This document shows positions 47,661-56,148 of a DNA stretch of 64,000 nt, piece after piece. The first letter of the stretch is position 1. Each line of letters begins with the position of its first letter. This DNA is from Streptomyces sp. Ru62 (GTDB lineage Bacteria > Actinomycetota > Actinomycetes > Streptomycetales > Streptomycetaceae). Made by a program: the position numbers and the translations under genes. The notes under the pieces were generated by a model that was not told where the DNA came from, ran no database searches, and saw nothing but the letters and a program-made list of their open reading frames with translations. Location of the stretch: contig NZ_PQSU01000019.1 in NCBI RefSeq assembly GCF_002920615.1, forward strand, positions 124,001 to 188,000. The letters run 5' to 3'.

Positions 47661-48884
47661 ATGCGCGTCCTCGTGGTGCACAACCGCTACTCCTCGGCGC
47701 AGCCGAGCGGCGAGAACCGGGTCGTCGACGAGGAGGTGGAGCTGCTGCGCGCCGCCGGCCACCGGGTCGAGGTGTTCGAGCGGCGCAGCGACGACATCGC
47801 CGGCCGGTCCCTGCTCGGCAAGGTCGCGGTGCCGCTGCTCGTACCGTGGAACCCGGCGGTCCGCCGGGAGCTCACCGCCAGGCTGCGCGCCGAGCGGCCG
47901 GACGTGGTGCACGTCCACAACGTCTTCCCGCTCCTGTCGCCCGCGGTCCTCGCCGCCTGCGCCGACGCCGGCGTGCCCGTCGTCGCCACGCTGCACAACT
48001 ACACCCAGGTCTGCCCGCCCGGCACGCTGCAACGGGACGGCCGGCTGTGCACCGAGTGCGTCGGCTCGGCGGCGCCGCTGCCCGCCGTCCGGCACGGCTG
48101 CTACCGGGGGTCCCGGCTCGCGACGGTGCCGCTCGCGGTGAGCCTGTCGGTCAACCGGCGGCGGTGGTGGTCCGGTGTGGAGCGGTTCTTCTGCATCTCC
48201 GAGGCGCAGCGCGACGTCCTGGTGCGGTCGGGCATGCCGGCCGAGCTGCTGACGGTGAAGCACAACTTCGTCCCCGACCCCGGCGTCTGCCGGGTGGGCG
48301 ACGGAGAGCAGTTGCTCTTCCTCGGCCGGCTCGCGGAGACCAAGGGGGTGCGGCTGCTCATGGCCGCGTGGGACGAGATCGCGGCGGCCGGCGGTGTGGG
48401 CGTGCCGCTCGTGCTCGCCGGCGCGGGGCCGCTGGAGCGGGAGGTGACCGCGTGGGCGGCGGGCCGGGACGACGTGCGCCACGCCGGTCTGCTCGACCCG
48501 GCCCAGGTCCGGCAGGCCGTCGCACGGTCGGTCGCCGTGGTGGCCCCGTCGATGGCCATGGAGACGTTCGGCCTGGTGGTCGCGGAGGCGATGGCGGCGG
48601 GGGTGCCGGCCGTCGCCGCCGGCCACGGCGCCTTCGTCGAACTGGTCGAGGACGGGGTGACCGGGCTGCTGCACCGGCCGGGCGATCCCGCCTCGCTCGC
48701 GTCCTGCATACGCCGGATCGCGACCGGACCGGACGGCAACCGGCAGATGGGCGAGGCGGCCCGGCGCCGTTACGAGAAGGGCTTCAGCCCGGCCGTCGGG
48801 CTGGAGCGCCTGGAGGAGGAGTACCGCGCCGCGATCGCGGGGCGGGCGCATTCGAGGGGGGACGGAATCAATGGGGGGCACTAG
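47661..48884 (+). CDS. Glycosyltransferase family 4
   Basis: This is a 407-residue GT-B enzyme. The N-terminal domain reads MRVLVVHNRYSSAQPSGENRVVDEEVELLRAAGHRV, then VVHVHNVFPLLSP and a Cys-rich insert (TQVCPPGTLQRDGRLCTECVG). The C-terminal domain has LLFLGRLAETKGVRLL and the EX7E region ETFGLVVAEAMAAGVPAVAA. It adds a sugar to the lipid-linked repeat unit. The ribosome site GGGAGGTGA precedes ATG 47661. Confidence 0.9.
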   Translation: MRVLVVHNRYSSAQPSGENRVVDEEVELLRAAGHRVEVFERRSDDIAGRSLLGKVAVPLLVPWNPAVRRELTARLRAERPDVVHVHNVFPLLSPAVLAACADAGVPVVATLHNYTQVCPPGTLQRDGRLCTECVGSAAPLPAVRHGCYRGSRLATVPLAVSLSVNRRRWWSGVERFFCISEAQRDVLVRSGMPAELLTVKHNFVPDPGVCRVGDGEQLLFLGRLAETKGVRLLMAAWDEIAAAGGVGVPLVLAGAGPLEREVTAWAAGRDDVRHAGLLDPAQVRQAVARSVAVVAPSMAMETFGLVVAEAMAAGVPAVAAGHGAFVELVEDGVTGLLHRPGDPASLASCIRRIATGPDGNRQMGEAARRRYEKGFSPAVGLERLEEEYRAAIAGRAHSRGDGINGGH

Positions 48885-50144
48885 ATGACACGATGCCGAC
48901 TCTGCGGCTCGGCGACGCTGGCGAGCGTCGTCGACCTGGGGGCGACGCCGCCGTGCGAGAGCTTTCTCGCCGCGGACCAACTGGACCGGCCGGAGACCGC
49001 GTACCCGCTGCACCTGCGGGTCTGCACCGACTGCTGGCTGGCGCAGATCCCGCCGCTGATCACGCCGGAGGAGACGTTCCAGGAGTACGCGTACTTCTCC
49101 TCGTACTCGACGTCCTGGGTGGAGCACGCGCGCACGTTCGTCGCCGATGCCGTGCGGCGGGTGGGGCTCGGCACCGAAGGCTCGGACGCCTTCGTGGTCG
49201 AGGTCGCGAGCAACGACGGCTACCTGCTGAAGCACGTCGTGGACCGGGGCATCCGCTGCCTGGGCATCGAGCCGTCGGTGAATGTCGGCGCCGCGGCGCG
49301 CGATGCGGGTGTGCCGACGCTCACGGAGTTCCTGAGCCCGGACACCGGCGCGGCGGTCCGCGAGAAGCACGGCCCGGCGAACCTGGTCGTGGCCAACAAC
49401 GTGTACGCGCACATCCCCGATGTCGTCGGGTTCACCCGGGGGCTGCGCGCCCTGGTCGCCGACGACGGCTGGGTCTCCATCGAGGTGCAGCACCTGCTGA
49501 CCCTGATCGAGGAGAACCAGTACGACACGATCTACCACGAGCACTTCCAGTACTACACGGTCGCCTCCGCGATCCGGGCGCTGGCGAGCGGCGGACTCGC
49601 GCTCGTGGACGTCGAGCTGCTGCCCACGCACGGTGGTTCCGTCCGGCTGTGGGCCCGGCCCGCCGAGGTGGCGGGCGAGCCGACGCAGCGGGTGGCCGAC
49701 GTACTGGCCCGGGAGAAGGCCGCCGGGCTCCAGGAGCTGGCCGGGTACACCGAGTTCTCCGCCCGGGTGTCCAAGGTGCGCCGGGACCTCCTCAAGTTCC
49801 TCATCGAGGCCGCCGAGCGCGGCGAGACGGTCGTCGGCTACGGCGCCCCGGGCAAGGGCAACACCCTGCTCAACCACTGCGGCATCCGGCCCGACCTGCT
49901 CGCGTACACCGTCGACCGCAACCCCTACAAGCACGGCAGGTTCACCCCGGGCACCCGCATCCCGGTCCTGCCGCCCGAGCGGATCGCCGCCGACAAGCCG
50001 GACTACGTGCTCGTCCTCCCGTGGAACCTGCGGGCCGAGCTCGTCGAGCAGCTGTCCTACGTGCACGACTGGGGCGGCCGGCTGGTCTTCCCCATCCCGG
50101 AACTGAGCATTGTCGACGTCGCGTCCCGAGAGGTCACAGCATGA
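48885..50144 (+). CDS. Sugar C-methyltransferase (TylCIII/NovU type)
   Basis: This is a 419-residue SAM-dependent enzyme with the three-part layout of sugar C-methyltransferases. The N-terminal zinc site has CRLCGSATL and CTDCWLAQIP, with four Cys. The Rossmann methyltransferase follows (VVEVASNDGYLLKHVVDRG, NLVVANNVYAHIPD). The C-terminal domain has ETVVGYGAPGKGNTLLNHCG, YTVDRNPYKHGRFTPG. Family members put a methyl branch at C-3 (or C-5) of a nucleotide-linked keto-sugar. It follows the GT by zero bases and overlaps the cytidylyltransferase start. Confidence 0.9.
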   Translation: MTRCRLCGSATLASVVDLGATPPCESFLAADQLDRPETAYPLHLRVCTDCWLAQIPPLITPEETFQEYAYFSSYSTSWVEHARTFVADAVRRVGLGTEGSDAFVVEVASNDGYLLKHVVDRGIRCLGIEPSVNVGAAARDAGVPTLTEFLSPDTGAAVREKHGPANLVVANNVYAHIPDVVGFTRGLRALVADDGWVSIEVQHLLTLIEENQYDTIYHEHFQYYTVASAIRALASGGLALVDVELLPTHGGSVRLWARPAEVAGEPTQRVADVLAREKAAGLQELAGYTEFSARVSKVRRDLLKFLIEAAERGETVVGYGAPGKGNTLLNHCGIRPDLLAYTVDRNPYKHGRFTPGTRIPVLPPERIAADKPDYVLVLPWNLRAELVEQLSYVHDWGGRLVFPIPELSIVDVASREVTA

Positions 50145-50935
50145 AGGTCGTCCTGTTCTGCGGCGGTTACGGGATGCGGATGCGCAGCGGCGCCGCGGAC
50201 GACGTGCCCAAGCCGATGGCGATGGTCGGCCCCCGGCCGCTGATCTGGCACGTCATGCGCTACTACGCGCACTTCGGCCACACGGAGTTCATCCTGTGCC
50301 TCGGGTACGGGGCCCACCACATCAAGGACTTCTTCCTCAACTACGAGGAGACGACGTCCAACGACTTCGTGCTGCGCGGCGGGCGGACCGAGCTGCTGTC
50401 CACCGACATCTCGGACTGGACGATCACGTTCGCGCAGACCGGCATCGAGTCGCCGATCGGGGAGCGGCTGCGCCGGGTGCGGCACCACCTGGACGGGGAC
50501 GAGATGTTCCTCGCCAACTACGCCGACGTGCTCACCGACGCGCCGCTGCCGGAGATGATCGAGAACTTCGCCCGGCGCGACGCCGGTGCCTCGATGATGG
50601 TGGTGCCGCCGCAGTCGTCGTTCCACTGCGTGGAGCTGGGCGAGGACGGCCTGGTGGGGGGCATCACCGCGGTGAGCGAACTGCCGCTGTGGGAGAACGG
50701 CGGCTACTTCGTGCTCCGCCAGGAGGTCTTCGACCACATCCCCGAGGACGGGGACCTGGTCGCCGACGGATGCGCCCAACTGGCCAAGCGCGGCCGGCTG
50801 GTGGCGCACCGGCACCGCGGCTTCTGGAAGCCGACCGACACCGTGAAGGAGCGGGCCGCGCTCGACGCCGCCTACGCCCGGGGCGACCGTCCGTGGGCCG
50901 TGTGGGAGCGGGACGGCGCGGGGGTGAACGCGTGA
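50141..50935 (+). CDS. Sugar-1-phosphate cytidylyltransferase (RfbF-like)
   Basis: This is a 264-residue nucleotidyltransferase. It begins MKVVLFCGGYGMRMRSGAADD, then VPKPMAMVGPRPLIWHVMRYYAHFGH and ILCLGYGAHHIKDFFLNY, which resemble glucose-1-phosphate cytidylyltransferases; the late KPTDTVKE motif also fits. It would make a CDP- (or other NDP-) sugar. The glycine loop is somewhat altered (GGYGMRM in place of GGLGTRL), so substrate and nucleotide are uncertain. No RfbG/RfbH-type deoxygenation gene is nearby. Confidence 0.85.
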   Translation: MKVVLFCGGYGMRMRSGAADDVPKPMAMVGPRPLIWHVMRYYAHFGHTEFILCLGYGAHHIKDFFLNYEETTSNDFVLRGGRTELLSTDISDWTITFAQTGIESPIGERLRRVRHHLDGDEMFLANYADVLTDAPLPEMIENFARRDAGASMMVVPPQSSFHCVELGEDGLVGGITAVSELPLWENGGYFVLRQEVFDHIPEDGDLVADGCAQLAKRGRLVAHRHRGFWKPTDTVKERAALDAAYARGDRPWAVWERDGAGVNA

Positions 50936-51579
50936 TCCGGCTCGGGGCGGGGCGCCTGGAGGGGATCGTCGCGGTGGGCGCGCACTGCGACGACATCGCC
51001 ATCGGCGCCGGCGGCACGCTGCTGACGCTGTGCCTCGCGCGCCCGGGCATCCGGGTCGACGCGCTGGTGCTCTCCGGCGGGGGCAGCGAGCGTGAGCAGG
51101 AGGAGCAGGCCGCGCTCGCCGCCTTCTGCCCGGGCGCCGACCTGCGGCTGACCGTGCACAAGCTGCCGGACGGCCGGCTGCCCGCGCACTGGGAGGAGGC
51201 CAAGTCCGCCGTCGAGGAGCTGCGCGAGCGGACCGACCCGGATCTGGTCCTCGCCCCCCGCACCGAGGACGCGCACCAGGACCACCGCGGCCTGGCGCGG
51301 CTGGTACCGACCGCGTTCCGCGACCACCTGGTCCTCGGCTACGAGATCGTCAAGTGGGACGGCGATCTCGGCCGGCCGGCCGCCTACCAGCCGCTGTCGC
51401 CGGAGATCGCCGAACGGAAGGTACGGCTGCTGCAGGAGCACTACCCCTCGCAGCGGCACCGGCCCTGGTACGACCGGGAAGCCTTCCTGGGCCTCGCCCG
51501 GATCCGCGGCATCGAATGCCACGAGCGCTACGCCGAGGCGTTCGCCGTCACCAAACTCACGCTCGACCTGGGGGAATGA
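50932..51579 (+). CDS. PIG-L-family deacetylase
   Basis: This is a 215-residue zinc hydrolase. The metal site is GAHCDDIAIGAGGT (H18, D20, D21; the usual AHPDDE has C in place of P here) plus DAHQDHRGLARL. The family removes N-acetyl groups from amino sugars or related compounds. It lies inside the nucleotide-sugar module, so its target is probably a sugar N-acetyl made by the module. It starts at GTG 50932 and overlaps the cytidylyltransferase stop. Confidence 0.88.
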   Translation: MIRLGAGRLEGIVAVGAHCDDIAIGAGGTLLTLCLARPGIRVDALVLSGGGSEREQEEQAALAAFCPGADLRLTVHKLPDGRLPAHWEEAKSAVEELRERTDPDLVLAPRTEDAHQDHRGLARLVPTAFRDHLVLGYEIVKWDGDLGRPAAYQPLSPEIAERKVRLLQEHYPSQRHRPWYDREAFLGLARIRGIECHERYAEAFAVTKLTLDLGE

Positions 51580-51582
51580 ACC

Positions 51583-52608
51583 TTGCGCGTACTGCTCACC
51601 GGGCACCAGGGCTACCTGGGCACCGTCATGGCCCCGGTCCTCACGGCCGCCGGACACGAGGTCGTCGGCCTCGACGCCGGCCTGTTCGCCGACTGCGTCC
51701 TCGGCCCGGCGCCCGCCGACCCGCCCGGACACCGGGTGGACCTGCGCGACGTCACGGCCGACCACCTGGCCGGGGTGGACGCCGTGATCCACCTGGCCGC
51801 GCTCTCCAACGACCCGCTGGGATCGCTGGCGCCGGAGCTCACCTACGACATCAACCACCACGCGTCCGTACGGCTGGCCCGGCTCGCCCGCGACGCCGGG
51901 GTGCGGCGCTTCCTGTACGCGTCGACCTGCTCCGTCTACGGCGCCGCCGGCGGCGACGACCTGGTGGCCGAGGACGCCCCGCTGCGCCCGGTGACGCCGT
52001 ACGCGGAGTCCAAGGTGCGCGTGGAGGACGACCTGCACAACCTGGCCGACGGCGACTTCACCCCGGTGTACATGCGCAACGCCACCGCCTTCGGCTACTC
52101 GCCCCGGCTGCGCGCCGACATCGTGCTCAACAACCTGGTGGGCCACGCGCTCCTGTCCGGTGAGGTCCTCGTGCTCTCCGACGGCACCCCCTGGCGCCCG
52201 CTGGTGCACGCCGCCGACATCGCGCGGGCCTTCACGGCCGCGCTGGGCGCGCCGCGGGAAGCGGTGCACGACCGGGCGTTCAACATCGGCAGCGAGACCA
52301 ACAACGTCACCGTCGCCGAGATCGCCGGGCAGGTCGCCGAGGCGGTGTCCGGGGCGAAGGTGGTGATCACCGGGGAGACCGGCGCCGATCCCCGGTCGTA
52401 CCGGGTGGACTTCTCCCGCTTCCGCGCCGCGGTGCCCGGCTTCGACTGCGAGTGGACGGTGAAGCGGGGCGCGCTCGAACTTGCCGACGTGTACGGGAAG
52501 TTCGGCCTGACCCGGGAGGACTTCGAGCAACGCTTCACCCGCCTCGCCGTGCTGCGCGCGGCGTCCGGGTCCGGCGCCGTCGACGACACCCTGCGGTGGC
52601 GCCCGTGA
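51583..52608 (+). CDS. NAD-dependent epimerase/dehydratase (extended SDR)
   Basis: This is a 341-residue extended short-chain dehydrogenase. The cofactor site is TGHQGYLGT and the middle motif IHLAALSNDPLG. The catalytic triad is in ASTCSVYGAAGG and TPYAESKVRVE (Ser and YxxxK). The C-terminal part has WRPLVHAADIARAF, typical of nucleotide-sugar epimerases and reductases. It probably reduces, epimerises or dehydrates the module's sugar intermediate. It starts at TTG 51583, with GGGGGAA upstream. Confidence 0.88.
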   Translation: MRVLLTGHQGYLGTVMAPVLTAAGHEVVGLDAGLFADCVLGPAPADPPGHRVDLRDVTADHLAGVDAVIHLAALSNDPLGSLAPELTYDINHHASVRLARLARDAGVRRFLYASTCSVYGAAGGDDLVAEDAPLRPVTPYAESKVRVEDDLHNLADGDFTPVYMRNATAFGYSPRLRADIVLNNLVGHALLSGEVLVLSDGTPWRPLVHAADIARAFTAALGAPREAVHDRAFNIGSETNNVTVAEIAGQVAEAVSGAKVVITGETGADPRSYRVDFSRFRAAVPGFDCEWTVKRGALELADVYGKFGLTREDFEQRFTRLAVLRAASGSGAVDDTLRWRP

Positions 52609-53879
52609 CCGGGATCGGCGAGGAGATGTACGCGCTGGTGGAGCGGATGTACCCGCTGTGCCGGAGCATCACCGGCGACGGTGTGCGCGCCACCCTGGAC
52701 ATCGTCGGGGAGTACATCCCGCTCCGGAGGCACGAGGTGCCGACGGGCACGCAGGTGCTCGACTGGACCGTGCCGCAGGAGTGGAACATCCGCGACGCCT
52801 ACATCGCCGACGCCGACGGGAAGAGGGTCGTCGACTTCGCCGCCTCCAGCCTGCACGTGCTCGGCTACAGCGTGCCGGTGTCGGCGACCATGCCGCTGGC
52901 CGAGCTGCGCGGACATCTGCACACCCTGCCGGAGCACCCGGGCTGGGTGCCGTACCGCACCAGTTACTACAAGCCGGAGTGGGGGTTCTGCCTGGCCCAG
53001 GAGACGCTGGACGCGATGGAGGACGGCGACTACGAGGTCCGCATCGACTCCACCCTCGCGGACGGCCACCTCACCTACGCCGAGCACGTGGTTCCGGGGC
53101 AGGTTCCCGACGAGGTGATCGTCTCCTGCCACGTCTGCCACCCGTCGCTGGCCAACGACAACCTCGCCGGCATCGCGGTGGCGACGTTCCTGGCCCGGGC
53201 GCTGGCCCGGCGGACGCCCTACTACACCTACCGGTTCGTCTTCGCGCCCGGCACCATCGGGGCGATCACCTGGCTGGCCCGCAACGCGGAGCGGGTGGAC
53301 CGGGTCAAGCACGGCCTGGTGCTCGCGTGCGCCGGCGACCCGGGCCGGCTGACGTACAAGCAGAGCCGGCGCGGCGACGCGGAGATCGACCGGGTGATGC
53401 GGCACGTACTGACCGCCTCCGAACGCCCGCACGACGTCAACGAGTTCACTCCGTACGGTTACGACGAGCGGCAGTACTGCTCCCCCGGGTTCGACCTCGG
53501 CGTGGGCTCGCTGACCCGGACCCCGTACGCGGGCTACCCCGAGTACCACACCTCGGCGGACGACCTGGACTTCGTCTCCCCGGAGGCGATGGCCGACACG
53601 CTCGCCGTCTGCCGCGAGGCGTTCGCCGTCCTCGACCGCAACCGGCGGTACGTCAACCTCAGCCCGTACGGCGAACCGCAGCTGGGCCGACGGGGGCTGT
53701 ACGACGCGCTCGGTGGCCGCAGCGACACCAAGCAGGCCCAGATGGCCATGCTCTGGGTGCTCAACCTCTCCGACGGCGAGCACAGTCTGCTGGACGTCGC
53801 CGAGCGGTCCGGGCTGCCGTTCGACACCGTCGCCGCCGCGGGCGACGCCCTGCTCGGCGCCGGGCTGATCAAGGCATGA
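52605..53879 (+). CDS. DUF4910/DUF2172 aminopeptidase-like protein
   Basis: This is a 424-residue protein. An N-terminal DUF2172-type part (LCRSITGDGVRATLDI, TGTQVLDWTVPQEWNIRDAYI) is followed by an M28-like zinc hydrolase core with CHVCHPSLANDNLAG and EYHTSADDLDFV carrying likely metal ligands (H, D, H). A short C-terminal winged-helix-like segment (LLDVAERSGLPFDTVAAAGDALL) follows. The substrate is unknown. Its fixed place between SDR and flippase suggests removal or exchange of an acyl or aminoacyl group on a sugar. It starts at GTG 52605 and overlaps both neighbours. Confidence 0.82.
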   Translation: MTGIGEEMYALVERMYPLCRSITGDGVRATLDIVGEYIPLRRHEVPTGTQVLDWTVPQEWNIRDAYIADADGKRVVDFAASSLHVLGYSVPVSATMPLAELRGHLHTLPEHPGWVPYRTSYYKPEWGFCLAQETLDAMEDGDYEVRIDSTLADGHLTYAEHVVPGQVPDEVIVSCHVCHPSLANDNLAGIAVATFLARALARRTPYYTYRFVFAPGTIGAITWLARNAERVDRVKHGLVLACAGDPGRLTYKQSRRGDAEIDRVMRHVLTASERPHDVNEFTPYGYDERQYCSPGFDLGVGSLTRTPYAGYPEYHTSADDLDFVSPEAMADTLAVCREAFAVLDRNRRYVNLSPYGEPQLGRRGLYDALGGRSDTKQAQMAMLWVLNLSDGEHSLLDVAERSGLPFDTVAAAGDALLGAGLIKA

Positions 53880-55204
53880 CGCCGATGACCACCGAGGGGG
53901 AGAATCCGCGGACAACGGCGCCACCGGCGGCCCGGGCCGGACACGCCCGGCGGTCCGGCCGACGGGCCGTCGCCGGCCGGCTGTCCTGGGGGCTCGCCGA
54001 CCAGGCGGCCTCCAGCATCAGCAACTTCGCGGTGGGCATCTACGTGGCCCGCTCGCTGGGGGTGACCGCGTTCGGCGTGTTCAGCCTCGCCTGGGTGACC
54101 TACGGCGTGGTGCTCAACGTCTCCCGCGGCCTTGCCACCGACCCTCTCGTGGTGCGCTTCAGCGGCGTGCCGGAGGCGTCCTGGCGTGGCGCGGTGGCCC
54201 GGTGTTCGGGTACCGCGCTCGGGGTGGGGGCCGTCATCGGCGCGGCGTGTCTGGTGGCCGGGCTCGGTCTCGGCGGCCGGGTGGGGCCCGCGTTCGCCTG
54301 CCTCGGCGTCCTGCTGCCGGGGCTGCTGCTGCAAGATGCCTGGCGGTTCTCGTTCTTCGCCGCCGGTACCGGGCGGAAGGCCTTCGTCAACGACCTCGTG
54401 TGGTGCGTCGCGCTCGTCCCGGCCATGGTCGTGGCGGCCCACGTGGGCAGCGTGGCCGCGTTCGTGCTCGCCTGGGGCGCCTCCGCCGCGGTGGCCGCCG
54501 TGTACGGCTGCTTCCAGTCCGGGATCCGGCCCGAGCTGGGCGGAGCACGCGAGTGGCTTCGCGAGCACCGCGACCTCGGCTACCGGTACCTGGCCGAGAA
54601 CGTCAGCCTCAGCGGCGCGAGCCAGCTGCGGGCGTACGGGCTCGGCGCGATCGTCGGCGTCGGCGCGGTGGGCGCGGTGCGCGGCGCCGAGCTCCTGATG
54701 GGCCCCTTCCTCGCCGTGCTGATGGGACTGTCGCTGGTGACCGTCCCGGAGGCGGCGCGGGTGCTGCGGCAGGCCCCGCACCGCCTCGGCACGTTCTGCC
54801 TCCTGCTGGGCGGCGGGCAGGCCGCCGCCGCGCTGGCCTGGGGCGGGTCGCTGCTGCTGCTGCCGGAACGGCTCGGCGACCTCGTGCTGGGCAGCGTCTG
54901 GCACTCCGCCTCGCAGCTCATCGCGCCGATCACCCTCAGCGTCGCGGGGGCGGGCCTCGGCACCGGCGCCGCGGCCGGGCTGCGCGCGCTCGGCGCGGCC
55001 CGGCGCAGCCTGCGCTCGCAGCTGTTCGCCTCCGCCTGCTACGTCGGCGGCGGGCTCGGCGGGGCGGCCGTCGCGGGCACGGTCGGCTCGGCCTGGGGCG
55101 TCGCCGCCGCGACCGTCAGCGGCTCGGCCGTGTGGTGGCTGCAGCTGCGGTCCGCCCTGCGCGAGCGCCGCCACGACTCCGTTCCCGAAGTGAGGACCTC
55201 ATGA
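53876..55204 (+). CDS. Polysaccharide flippase (Wzx/MATE-like)
   Basis: This is a 442-residue polytopic protein with about twelve helices. It begins RLSWGLADQAASSISNFAVGIYVARSLGVTAFGVFSLAW, the usual opening of Wzx-type exporters. It should flip the undecaprenyl-linked repeat unit across the membrane for the Wzy polymerase. The cytoplasmic head is basic and Ala/Arg-rich. ATG 53876 overlaps the preceding stop; ATG 53885 is the alternative. Confidence 0.85.
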   Translation: MTPMTTEGENPRTTAPPAARAGHARRSGRRAVAGRLSWGLADQAASSISNFAVGIYVARSLGVTAFGVFSLAWVTYGVVLNVSRGLATDPLVVRFSGVPEASWRGAVARCSGTALGVGAVIGAACLVAGLGLGGRVGPAFACLGVLLPGLLLQDAWRFSFFAAGTGRKAFVNDLVWCVALVPAMVVAAHVGSVAAFVLAWGASAAVAAVYGCFQSGIRPELGGAREWLREHRDLGYRYLAENVSLSGASQLRAYGLGAIVGVGAVGAVRGAELLMGPFLAVLMGLSLVTVPEAARVLRQAPHRLGTFCLLLGGGQAAAALAWGGSLLLLPERLGDLVLGSVWHSASQLIAPITLSVAGAGLGTGAAAGLRALGAARRSLRSQLFASACYVGGGLGGAAVAGTVGSAWGVAAATVSGSAVWWLQLRSALRERRHDSVPEVRTS

Positions 55205-56148
55205 CCGACCGACCCAGGCTGAGCATCGGCCTGCCCGTCTACAACGGCGAGGAGTACCTGGCCGAGTCGCTGGACGCGCTGCTCGGCCAGACCTACGAGG
55301 ACTTCGAGCTGGTCATCTCCGACAACGCCTCGACCGACGGGACCGAGGACATCTGCCGCCGCTACGCCGCGAAGGACTCGCGCATCCGGTACCTACGGCT
55401 GCCCCGGAACGTCGGCGCCACGCCGAACCACAACCACGTGTTCACCCAGTGCCGCGGCGAGCTGTTCAAGTGGGCCTCGCACGACGACCTGTACGCCCGG
55501 GACCTGCTGCGGCGCTGCGTCGAGGCGCTGGACGAGCGGCCGCACGTGATCCTCGCGCACGCCGACCAGGCGGTCATCGACGGCGACGGCCGGGTGAAGG
55601 TCCCGTACGAGTACACGCTCGCCACCGCCTCGCCGCACGCGCCGGAGCGCTTCCGCAGCATGCTGTTCGAGCCCGGCGGCGACGACTTCTACGGGGTGAT
55701 CCGGGCCGACGTGCTGCGCCGGGTGAGACCGATGGACAGCTACCACCACGCGGACCGCACGTTCGTCGCCGAGATCGGCCTGCACGGGCCCTTCCACCAG
55801 GTGCCGGAGCTGCTGTACTTCCGCCGCGACCACCCCACCCGCGCCGAGCGGGCCAACCCGTCCAAGCGCTCCCGGTGCGTCAACCTGGACCCGCGCCGGG
55901 CCGGCCCGCTGCACCCGACGCCCCGGCTGCTCGCCGAGTACGTGTGGGGTTTCGTCTCGGCGATCCGGCGGGCGCCGCTGTCCCCGGCCGACCGGCGCGC
56001 GTGCTACCGCCACCTGGCCGCCTGGATGGCCAGCCGGGCCCGGCCGGGCGCCGGCGAGCGGGTCGAGGACCGCGCCCCCGTCGACCCGGCCAAGCTCACC
56101 GTCTCGGTCGACGCCCTGGTCGCCGGGCGTGAGGGGAGGCCGGCATGA
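55201..56148 (+). CDS. Glycosyltransferase family 2
   Basis: This is a 315-residue GT-A enzyme. It opens RLSIGLPVYNGEEYLAESLDALLGQTYEDFELVISDNASTDGT with the usual nucleotide-sugar fold. The DxD-like residues are in FKWASHDDLYARDLL. It adds one sugar from a nucleotide donor to the growing repeat unit. It overlaps both the flippase and the pyruvyltransferase gene by ATGA. Confidence 0.9.
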   Translation: MTDRPRLSIGLPVYNGEEYLAESLDALLGQTYEDFELVISDNASTDGTEDICRRYAAKDSRIRYLRLPRNVGATPNHNHVFTQCRGELFKWASHDDLYARDLLRRCVEALDERPHVILAHADQAVIDGDGRVKVPYEYTLATASPHAPERFRSMLFEPGGDDFYGVIRADVLRRVRPMDSYHHADRTFVAEIGLHGPFHQVPELLYFRRDHPTRAERANPSKRSRCVNLDPRRAGPLHPTPRLLAEYVWGFVSAIRRAPLSPADRRACYRHLAAWMASRARPGAGERVEDRAPVDPAKLTVSVDALVAGREGRPA

